Shown piece after piece: positions 28,440 through 36,574 of a stretch of DNA of 64,000 nt. The notes under the pieces were generated by a model. It was given only the letters and a program-made list of their open reading frames with translations, ran no database searches and had not been told where the DNA came from. The stretch lies in assembly GCF_007997085.1 (NCBI RefSeq), contig NZ_VORR01000011.1:33750-97749 (forward strand), given 5' to 3'. This DNA comes from Polaribacter sp. IC066 (GTDB taxonomy: Bacteria; Bacteroidota; Bacteroidia; Flavobacteriales; Flavobacteriaceae). Numbering within the stretch: position 1 is the first letter of the stretch; every line of letters begins with the position of its first letter. The position numbers and the translations under genes are program-made.

Positions 28440-28960
28440 AATTATGGTAATCAAAAAGATGAATTTTACGAAAACTAACTAGATTAGAAAACGCCCAACT
28501 ACGTTTTAGTTTCTTTTTGATTACAACAAACAAAAGATTGACTTTAAATACGCAATATATCTTTATTTTCATTGTCTCCTAGAAAATATTTCAATAGAAG
28601 ATTTTGTTTTATTTGCTTAAAGAGCAATTCTATTTGCCGTTTTGTTTTTCCTACGGGAAGTGCATCTTCTTTTAGTAGACATCTTTTATGTTTTTTGCTA
28701 ACTTTCGCATATTCATGATTATTAGCTAAATGCTATGACTAGTATTTTATCTACTAGTGCCACTTCCAAATCATATAAATCATCAACTAAAATGAAAAGT
28801 ATATTCTGGGATGTGTTGTCTTTTGATCCGTGTTTGTGGTGCAGTTCTATTTTTACATCTACCAGAAGGTATTGATTTTTTTTTGGTTTTTCTTTAGCAT
28901 TTTACCAAACAAATAAAAGTATTACTAAAAATATGAGGATTGTATTTTTTATATGTTTCA
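28440..28960 (-). pseudogene. Decayed IS4-family transposase remnant
   Basis: On the minus strand, around 28645-28555, KRQIELLFKQIKQNLLLKYF followed by LGDNENKDILRI corresponds to the C-terminal catalytic region of IS4-type transposases (normally RWQVELFFKWIKQNLKIKKF). The sequence on both sides has DDE-transposase-like fragments in broken frames. Ends are approximate. The remaining stretch to 29057 has no gene. Confidence 0.5.
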
Positions 28961-29057
28961 TTTACAATTTAATCGTTCATTTTAAATAGTAGCGCTATTA
29001 CCACAAAAAAAATTATAAACAAAGTTCACGTATTAACTGCAATACTTAATAGACAAA

Positions 29058-29095
29058 AAATCTACCTCACAATCTGTATAGAAGGAGGTAGATTT
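29058..29095 (-). terminator. Terminator of the second SusC-SusD operon
   Basis: An AAATCTACCTC / GAGGTAGATTT perfect 11-bp stem with a 16-base loop. On the minus strand it is followed by TTTTTTG. It lies 48 bp after the SusD stop. Confidence 0.85.
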
Positions 29096-29142
29096 CTAAA
29101 AAATACTATATCAACTACTGCTAGCTCATAAACTATTTATCC

Positions 29143-30786
29143 TTAATAACCTGGATTTTGTTCCATGGGTATGGTATTCGCATCAATAACCGATTGAGGT
29201 ATTGGCATTAATTTGTCTTTATCTGCTATACTAGAGCTATAACGTCTGGCATACAATCTATATCTTTCTACTAATTTGTTATTACGAGCTAGAGAATATC
29301 TTCTATGTTCTTCAGACCAAAGTTCTCTTGACCGTTCGTCCAAAATAAAATCAACAGTAACATCTGCAGCAGTTATTAGACTTGCATTAGCGCGTCTCCT
29401 AAGGAAATTAATTGTTGTTGCTGCGCCACCAGGATTATTATTCTTTAATTGTGCCTCTGCTAAAACTAAATAGGTTTCTGCTAAACGTAAATATACCTGA
29501 TCATTATAACCCTCTCCAACAGCATTTAATGGCTCTTGTGGATCGTTATTAAATGCGTTATCCCATTTTCTAGTACTTGGCCATGATGCTTGATTATTAG
29601 GCTCCATTTTATTTTTATAGTCGAAGAAAATAGTATCTCCTAATGCAAATCCGTTAGGAATATTACTAGGGTTATTCAAAACTTCGTAGGTTCTCCAAGC
29701 AAAACGTCCACCTCTGTGATCGGATTCTTCATAAAGTTCTAAAGCGAATTGCGTTGGTCCTACTCTACCAATACCTCTTCCACCAGCATCATCTGTAAAT
29801 GAAAAATATCCTCTTGATCCATTAACTCTAACTTGAAAAGATCTATTTCTAAACCAACGTCTCATTATGTTAACACCTCCACCATTCATATCTCTCTCCA
29901 TTTGCATTACCCATAAAACTTCAGTATTTCCTTCCGATTTATTTGAATTTCCTTGAAGAAACATGTCTGTGAAAGGTGTTCCTGGAGCGCTAGATTTAAC
30001 ACCATACCTACTTTGTATTAAACTATAACTTCCATTTACCCCATTAATTAGATTGCTAGCTTTTGTAATAGCATTTGGATAGTCATCTAAAGTTAGATAT
30101 AATTCTGCTAGATAATGTGTAGCAACACCTTGTACCAATTTACCTGGGTTTGAAGATGTTTTTGGGAGGTTTGCTTCTGCAAATAATAAATCTTCTAACA
30201 TTTGAGCTCTCACTTCTGCTACAGGAGTTCTTGTAAAATCAGACCTAACAGTAGATCCTGTTACTTCTACTAGAGAAAGAGGTACATCACCATAAGTAAA
30301 GGTTAAATGTCTGTATGCCCAAGCTCTAAACAAGCGTGCCTCGCCAATTACTCTATTTTTTTCTGTTAGCGTCCAATCTATACTAGGATCTTCAGCCCTA
30401 GAAATAATTGCATTAGCAGAGCCTACTACTTGGTAAAGATACGTGAAGAAGTTACGATTATGTGCTTCTTCAGGTATGTTTCTTGTATCGTATTCATTAC
30501 CTACTCTACACCATCCTGAACGGTGGTTTCCATAGGCATTATCGGTACCAGAAATAGCAATATCAATTAGTAGATCATTATTATCAGTACCACTTCTTTC
30601 TCCGCCTCTTTCTCTTCTAAATAAGGCATACAAGCCGTTTAATCCTGAGTCAAAACCAGATGCGTCTACAAATAAGTTATCAGGACCAATAAAATGTCTT
30701 GGTGTTACATCTAAAACATCTTCTGAACAACTAATTAGAAGTAAAAAAATACTACAACTAAATATTATAATTTTTATTTTTTTCAT
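29143..30786 (-). CDS. SusD-like glycan-binding lipoprotein (second pair)
   Basis: 547 residues. Lipobox in LLLISCSEDV (Cys about 20). SusD landmarks are DNLFVDASGFDSGLNGLYAL, VVGSANAIISRAED, RAWAYRHLTFTYGDVPL, YLRLAETYLVLAEAQLKNN and LDERSRELWSEEHRRYSLARNNKL. It lies 19 bp after SusC on the minus strand. It is clearly different from the 14191 SusD, so the two pairs may bind different fragments of the same polysaccharide or different polymers. Confidence 0.93.
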   Translation of the reverse strand: MKKIKIIIFSCSIFLLLISCSEDVLDVTPRHFIGPDNLFVDASGFDSGLNGLYALFRRERGGERSGTDNNDLLIDIAISGTDNAYGNHRSGWCRVGNEYDTRNIPEEAHNRNFFTYLYQVVGSANAIISRAEDPSIDWTLTEKNRVIGEARLFRAWAYRHLTFTYGDVPLSLVEVTGSTVRSDFTRTPVAEVRAQMLEDLLFAEANLPKTSSNPGKLVQGVATHYLAELYLTLDDYPNAITKASNLINGVNGSYSLIQSRYGVKSSAPGTPFTDMFLQGNSNKSEGNTEVLWVMQMERDMNGGGVNIMRRWFRNRSFQVRVNGSRGYFSFTDDAGGRGIGRVGPTQFALELYEESDHRGGRFAWRTYEVLNNPSNIPNGFALGDTIFFDYKNKMEPNNQASWPSTRKWDNAFNNDPQEPLNAVGEGYNDQVYLRLAETYLVLAEAQLKNNNPGGAATTINFLRRRANASLITAADVTVDFILDERSRELWSEEHRRYSLARNNKLVERYRLYARRYSSSIADKDKLMPIPQSVIDANTIPMEQNPGY

Positions 30787-30805
30787 TTTAATAATTTTAT
30801 AATTT

Positions 30806-33760
30806 TTATAAACTTAAGTTTAAACCTAATGTAAAAGTTCTTTGCAACGGTATGTCTGTATCACTACTAAATTCTGGATCTAAACCACCAAACTTGGTGA
30901 AAGTTACTAAATTACGTCCAGTAAAATAAACATTTAAGTTACTTAAACCAACAGCATCTGCTATATTATTTGGTAAACTGTATGATAAGGTAACATCTCT
31001 AATCCTCCAGTAATCTGCGTTTTCGTAAATACGAACACCTCTTGGATTTGCATCTATATCATTCGCATAAAAGTCATTGGTTGGATTATCTGGAGTCCAC
31101 CAATTTTTGTTTGCTGTGTTTAATTGAGTTTCTGCAAAAACACTATCAGCTAAAAGGCTATTTATTTTAGTAGCTCCAAAAGAACCTTGCGAAACAATAC
31201 TTAAAGTTACATCTTTATAAGCAAAGGTCATATTTAAGCCACCAAAGTATTTAGGATCATTTTGACCTAATAGAACTCTGTCATCGGCATCAATAGCACC
31301 ATCTTCATTCTGGTCTACAACTCTTGCATGTCCAGGCAATGTATTTGGTATTGGTGCATTGGCAACGTCATCACCCAATTGATAAACGCCATCATATTGG
31401 TAGGCAAAATTAACACGAATTGGCTGACCAATAAACCATTGATTCAACACATCATCTTCTCCGTTTCCATATAAGTCCACAATCTTATTCTCGTTGTAAG
31501 AAAAGTTTGCGGCAATATTCCATTTAAAATCATTTTTATTTAGAATTGTTGCATTAATATCAAATTCTAAACCTTGGTTCTCAACTGATCCTATATTGTT
31601 GATTATAGAAGTTTCTCCGTTTATGGGTGAAATTCTTCTTAACAATAAAAGGTCTGTTGTTTTAGATTTATAACCATTAATAGATCCTGTAATTCTATTA
31701 TTTAAAAATCCATAATCAATTCCTGCATTAAAAGATGTTGTAGTTTCCCAACCTAGATCATTTAAACCTAGTGTTTGTGGTATGTAACCTGCTGCCTGCG
31801 AACCACCATTGAGATAAGAAAATTCAGTATATCTGGCAAATCTTTCGTAACCACTAATAGCATCATTACCATTAATACCATATGATAACCTTAATTTTAA
31901 GGTGTTAATAAATTCTGAATCTTCTAAAAAAGACTCATTGTCTGCGTTCCAAGCAAAACCTACAGAAGGAAAATCACCAAATTTCTTACGCTCTCCAAAT
32001 CCAGAATAACCATCCCTTCTTCCTGTTAATGTTATTGCATACCTTCTATCAAAGGTGTAATTTAATCTTAACATGTAAGATAAAACTACCCTTTCAGAAA
32101 AGGATCTTCTAGGTGTTACCAAATTTGCAACGTCTGACTGATACCAGGTTAAAACATCACTTGGAAAACCTATGGATTGTAATGCGTTATTTTCTGATAT
32201 ATCACGTTGATAACTATATAGACCAGTAGCAAAAATTTTATGTTTACCGGATGATCTCTCATAATTTAAAATATTTTCTATTAACGTATTTTTCTCAAGA
32301 TTCTCTGCTGTGTTTGCACGACCTGATACAGCACTTCCTGTTCCTGTATTTATTCCGTAATAGGTAGCTATATTTCTAGCAGTGTAGGTAAAACCTGTAT
32401 TAAGTTTAAAAGATAATCCTTTAGCAAAAGGAGCTTTTATCTCAATGAAATTATTTGTGAACAGTTTGTAGGACTCATCTTGGTTTTTGGCCAGTAAACC
32501 CTCCAAAGGATTTGTAAAGAAATTTTCTTCTGGCCAAGGAAGTATCGTTAAATCTCCATTTTCGTTTCTTACATTGGTTAATGGATTTGCACTATATGCA
32601 CCTCGATTACCGCTCCAAGTTGCAGGTATACCGCTTCTATCTCCATAAGTTAATTGAGAATTTGTAGAAAAAGTAAGCCAATCTTTAATATTGTTAGTAA
32701 TGTTAATTCTTAAAGATGCCCTTGAGTATCTGTCATTAAGTGCAACCCCTTTGACATCTAAATAACTACCAGAAATATAAAAATTAGTATCCTCTGTGGC
32801 ACCAGATACAGATAATGTGTGTTGTTGTCTAAAACCAGCAGTTAAGGCTTCATCTAACCAATTTGTTCCTGTACCATTTAAAAAATTATCTTCCTCTGTT
32901 TGTGAGATAGCATCTGGAGTTCTTGTAAGCTTAAAATTATAAAATTCCTCTGAGGTTAACATATCTGGCAAATTAAAAACTTCGTCTACTCCTGTAAAAC
33001 CATCATAACGTATTTTAGTTTTACCTTTTACTCCTTTTTTAGATGTAATTAAAATAACTCCATTAGCCCCACGTGTTCCATAAATAGCAGCAGAAGATGC
33101 GTCTTTTAACACTTCCAAAGAGCCAATATCGGTAGGGTTTATATCAGAAATGCTTCCGTTGTAAATAATACCATCTAATACGATTAAGGGTCCATTACCA
33201 GCTCGTATAGAATTTCTACCTCTTATTATAATACCGACTTCATTTCCTTCTGCAGAGCCACCTGTGTTTACAACAGAAACACCTGCAATAGCACCCTGTA
33301 AAGCCTGTGCAAAATTAGAGTTTGGTACTTTTTCTAATCTGCTTTTATCTAATGAAGCTACAGCACCTGTTAAATCACTTTTCTTTTGTGTACCGTAACC
33401 TACAATCACAATTTCGTCTAGTGTTTCATTAGATTCTTCAAGGGTAACATTTATTGAGGTTTTAGAACCAATTGGTGCTGCTATTTTTTTAAAACCTAAA
33501 GATGAAAAAACTAAAATTTTTTCCCCACTCATCATGTTTAATGAATATGCACCATTAAAATCGGTCATTGCACCGTTTGAAGTTCCTTTTTGCATTACAC
33601 TAACTCCTGGTATGGGCATACTTGAAGCGTCTACAACAGTACCTGTAATCTGTTGCGCAATTAAATCTCCTCCGGTAAAGCAAAAAAATATCAATACTAA
33701 TACTAATAAACTAAAGCTTTGACTTTGAAAGGATTTTCTGTGTCTCGATTTTTGTTTCAT
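30806..33760 (-). CDS. SusC-like TonB-dependent oligosaccharide importer (second pair)
   Basis: 984 residues. Signal peptide about 1-36, regulatory-like domain (ITGTVVDASSMPIPGVSVMQ, about 37-118), the canonical LDEIVIVGYGTQKKSDLTGA box, plug (GVSVVNTGGSAEGNEVGIII and DIGSLEVLKDASSAAIYGTRGANGVI) and barrel ending TFTLGLNLSL. It shares its 5-prime leader (about 100 bp including the upstream motif) and the first residues MKQK..R with the SusC at 11016, so the promoter region was duplicated while the coding parts diverged. Confidence 0.93.
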   Translation of the reverse strand: MKQKSRHRKSFQSQSFSLLVLVLIFFCFTGGDLIAQQITGTVVDASSMPIPGVSVMQKGTSNGAMTDFNGAYSLNMMSGEKILVFSSLGFKKIAAPIGSKTSINVTLEESNETLDEIVIVGYGTQKKSDLTGAVASLDKSRLEKVPNSNFAQALQGAIAGVSVVNTGGSAEGNEVGIIIRGRNSIRAGNGPLIVLDGIIYNGSISDINPTDIGSLEVLKDASSAAIYGTRGANGVILITSKKGVKGKTKIRYDGFTGVDEVFNLPDMLTSEEFYNFKLTRTPDAISQTEEDNFLNGTGTNWLDEALTAGFRQQHTLSVSGATEDTNFYISGSYLDVKGVALNDRYSRASLRINITNNIKDWLTFSTNSQLTYGDRSGIPATWSGNRGAYSANPLTNVRNENGDLTILPWPEENFFTNPLEGLLAKNQDESYKLFTNNFIEIKAPFAKGLSFKLNTGFTYTARNIATYYGINTGTGSAVSGRANTAENLEKNTLIENILNYERSSGKHKIFATGLYSYQRDISENNALQSIGFPSDVLTWYQSDVANLVTPRRSFSERVVLSYMLRLNYTFDRRYAITLTGRRDGYSGFGERKKFGDFPSVGFAWNADNESFLEDSEFINTLKLRLSYGINGNDAISGYERFARYTEFSYLNGGSQAAGYIPQTLGLNDLGWETTTSFNAGIDYGFLNNRITGSINGYKSKTTDLLLLRRISPINGETSIINNIGSVENQGLEFDINATILNKNDFKWNIAANFSYNENKIVDLYGNGEDDVLNQWFIGQPIRVNFAYQYDGVYQLGDDVANAPIPNTLPGHARVVDQNEDGAIDADDRVLLGQNDPKYFGGLNMTFAYKDVTLSIVSQGSFGATKINSLLADSVFAETQLNTANKNWWTPDNPTNDFYANDIDANPRGVRIYENADYWRIRDVTLSYSLPNNIADAVGLSNLNVYFTGRNLVTFTKFGGLDPEFSSDTDIPLQRTFTLGLNLSL

Positions 33761-33825
33761 ATCATGTTGAGTAATTATGTTAAATATTTATTAAATTATA
33801 GTACAAGATTACGTTATTAATTAAA

Positions 33826-33860
33826 TAGTAAAGTCCTAAAAGAAGGTGGTTTTCGTCTTA
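33826..33860 (-). promoter_or_regulatory. Shared upstream motif, copy b (ahead of SusC at 33760)
   Basis: Minus-strand TAAGACGAAAACCACC then TTCTTTTAGGACTTTACTA, differing from copy a at only five of 35 positions. It is followed by TAATCTTG as a possible -7 element, and the start codon is about 70 bp away. Confidence 0.65.
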
Positions 33861-34034
33861 ATTAGTTTATTGGTCTCATAAATAGTTAAAAATATGCACT
33901 TTAGTGCATTTCGCTTTAGCTTCTAAAAACTAACCTTTGATTCATGGATAAACAACGAACAAATTGGCATACAGTTTCAATATTGACAGTTCATATTGTT
34001 TAGAGTACAAAATATAGATTTTCAGTTCTTAAAG

Positions 34035-34374
34035 GAGGTGTTCAGAAGCGTTGTCGAAAATTATTGATAGAGATGTGTGATTTTTAAGATATTGTTAGCT
34101 TAAAAGGAGTAGTATCAAATAATCATATTCACATGTATATTAAGTATCGTCTGTCGCAAGACATTAGTACAATAGTGAAGAAATTAAAAGGGAGAAGTTC
34201 AAGAAAAATACAAGAAGAATTTCTAGAATTAAGAAAGAAATATTGGGGTAGGCATTTTTGGGCAATAGGTTTTGGATGTTAGAGTACAGGTAAAATTACA
34301 GATAAAATGGTAAATGAATATTTAGAACATCATCGAAAATCAGGAAATGATAGTAGTGATTTTATACCAGAGTA
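34035..34374 (+). pseudogene. Decayed IS200/IS605-type Y1 transposase
   Basis: The plus strand encodes, with two stops in place of sense codons, GVVSNNHIHMYIKYRLSQDI, KKLKGRSSRKIQEEF, KYWGRHFWAIGFGC and TGKITDKMVNEYLEHH. The HIH motif of the HUH nuclease and the spacing are those of TnpA. The N-terminal third is eroded. A hairpin-like stretch at 34385-34435 (CCTACGGACTTC) may be its right end and abuts the HsdR relic. Confidence 0.75.
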
Positions 34375-34434
34375 ATTACGTTATATAACATGCACCCGAC
34401 TTTAGTTAGGTATAGAAACCTACGGACTTCAAGT

Positions 34435-34912
34435 TTATAGTAGTTTAGTTGATGCAAACTCATCAGGATTTTTAATGCTGATTAGATTCGTGTCTTTTAA
34501 AACGAAATTTTCAGTTTCATCAGACACTGGATTTAGCAACTTCTCTAAATCGAAACCTTCTTTTTCTCTAAAATAGTTGAATATTGGTTTTCTGTAGTTT
34601 GTTGTGCAATAAAAAGCACTTTCTAGCATTTGCGTATCGTTGTCGCTATATTTCATATTATTAGAAAAAACCATTAATTGTGTTAGATTGATGAATTTTC
34701 TAAACTTTTTATTTTGAAAAACGAGTCTGCATTCGTTTGTGTTTAGCCAGAACACGGTCTTTATTATTTGGTTTTTTAACTTCGAGAAAAACAAGAGGCA
34801 TTCCGTTTATTAAGAGAATAATATCGGGTCTAAAAACTTCATCGTCTTTTTGATACGTCAATCCTGTAACGACATGAAATGAATTGTTTTCGAAATTCTC
34901 AAAATCAATGAG
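34435..34912 (-). pseudogene. Relic of a type I restriction subunit HsdR (N-terminal nuclease part)
   Basis: The minus strand from 34912 reads DFENFENNSFHVVTGLTYQK, DDEVFRPDIILLINGMPLVF and LEVKKPNN, which contains the PD...ExK nuclease motif of HsdR. After a frameshift near 34795 it continues NLTQLMVFSNNM, AFYCTTNYRKPIFNYFRE and NFVLKDTNLISIKNPDEFAS. It is cut by the IS200 relic at one end and the ISAon1-like element at the other. No HsdM or HsdS is present in the window, so this is an isolated remnant. Confidence 0.8.
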
Positions 34913-34916
34913 TAAT

Positions 34917-36268
34917 ATGAATCAATACCAAAAGTTGTGGAGTAAAAATAAAAACAGAACTTTGATACTTTTAAATACTTAAGATTTTGAGAGTTCAATT
35001 GATATTATTAAATTGTAATTACCAGAAGTTCTTGTAAACTCTTTTAAACTTACTAAACACGAACTCAAACAAGGAGAACTTGATTTCTATTTTACAGAAT
35101 TAAATACAGTTCTAGAAGAATTTAAAGCACTCAAATTGAGTCCTAAAGGTTTCTTTCCAAAAGCTACTGTTCAAGATTTTCCAATTCGAGGTAAAAATGT
35201 TTTTCTTCAGGTTATTAGACGGCCTTGGGTTGAAAAAGTTCTAAAAAAGTAGTGACAAGAGATTGGCAATTAGTACCAAAAGGAACTAGAATCACTAGTG
35301 AGTTTGCTACTTTTTTAAAACAAATCAGTTAGTTATAATACGACCAGTACCTCTGTAGTAACTTGTTTTTATGGAGTAAATCCTAGAAAATTACAAAGAC
35401 AATACAAAGATTATTTAAGTGATTTTAAGCATTGGGATCAAAAGACACATGTTAAAAAATGGTTCCTATTTCCTGAAAATATTGGAGAATACCTTTTCAT
35501 AGATGAAACTGCTTTTTCGAATGGAGATTCATATACCATACTTACCAATAAAAAAGCAAAGGGAAAGAAAGGTGCGTTAATAGCTATGATTAGAGGAGCT
35601 AAGGCAGAAACTGTTATTAAAATACTTTAGAAAACCCCTTTAAAACAAAGAAAAAGAATAAAGGAAATTACTTTATACATGACTGGGAATATGGGTTTAA
35701 TCGTTAAAAATTCTTTCTCACAAGCAACACAAGTTTTCGATAGGTTTTACTTGCAGAAGTTAGCTTTAGATACACTGCAAGAAATTAGAATTAAACATCT
35801 TTGGGAAGGATTAGGGAAAGAAAACGATGCCATAGAAAAATCAAGAAAGATGTCTTTAAAATGCAAGTCCAAACTATTACCAAATGGAGATACATTAAAA
35901 TAGTTATTAGCAAAAAGCAGGTATCTACTTTATAAATCGAGTGGTAAATGGACTGAACATCAATACAAAAGAGCTAAAATGCTTTTTGAAATTTATTCAG
36001 ATATAGAAAAGGCATATAAATTATGTCAAAACTTATCTTGGATATATAATCAGACTAAAGACAAAACTTCAGCATTAATTAGACTTGCAAAATGGGATAA
36101 AAAAGTAAGACAACAGAAATACAAATGCGTCAGCAAGAATCTTTTAATGCGAAAATTAAAGCGTTTAGAACACAGTTTAGAGGTGCGAGGAACGTAGAGT
36201 TTTTCTGTTTAGACTAACTAATATTTATGCTTAATTTTAAAATTCCAAAACTTTTGGACTTGATCCCA
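34917..36268 (+). mobile_element. Decayed ISAon1/ISL3-type insertion sequence
   Basis: The transposase frame is broken by several stops but reads in order: SFKLTKHELKQGELDFYFTE, SPKGFFPKATVQDFPIRGKN, VFLQVIRRPW, CFYGVNPRKLQRQYKDYL, YLFIDETAFSNGDSYTILTN (DDE region), FDRFYLQKLALDTLQEIRIK and KAYKLCQNLSWIYNQTKDK, ending near 36196. Likely terminal inverted repeats are ATCAATACCAAAAGTTGTGG (34921) and, on the other strand, ATCAAGTCCAAAAGTTTTGG (ending about 36268). The left end touches the HsdR relic. Confidence 0.72.
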
Positions 36269-36307
36269 CATCATCGCTTTTTTCTTGCCATTTTTAGGAT
36301 AAAGAAA

Positions 36308-36341
36308 AAAGTTATATGAAACACGTTTCATATAACTTTTA
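36308..36341. repeat. Perfect 34-bp palindrome (16-bp arms, 2-base spacer)
   Basis: AAAAGTTATATGAAAC, then AC, then GTTTCATATAACTTTT. It lies just outside the right end of the ISAon1-like element, in a gene-free stretch. It could be a terminator, an operator, or the terminal structure of a lost element. Confidence 0.7.
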
Positions 36342-36424
36342 GTACTACCAATAAAATGGAAGCATTGAAAGGTATTTACTAACTATTTATGACCATTGTG
36401 TCTTTTTTAAAACAATTTACAATT

Positions 36425-36475
36425 AAAACACTACATAAATACTAATAAAACTTTAGTTATCATGTAGTGTTTTTA
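36425..36475 (-). terminator. Terminator after the beta-helix protein gene
   Basis: Arms AAAACACTACAT and ATGTAGTGTTTT with a 24-base AT-rich loop. T runs on both sides make it usable in both directions. It is placed 100 bp downstream of the stop at 36575 (minus strand). Confidence 0.65.
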
Positions 36476-36574
36476 TTTTTTTTGAACTCGTAATTAATAC
36501 TAGTTTAAAACTATTTCAATGCTGTACATATTAATTTATGGTTTGTTAAAGCAATACTGCATCCATTTCAAGTG

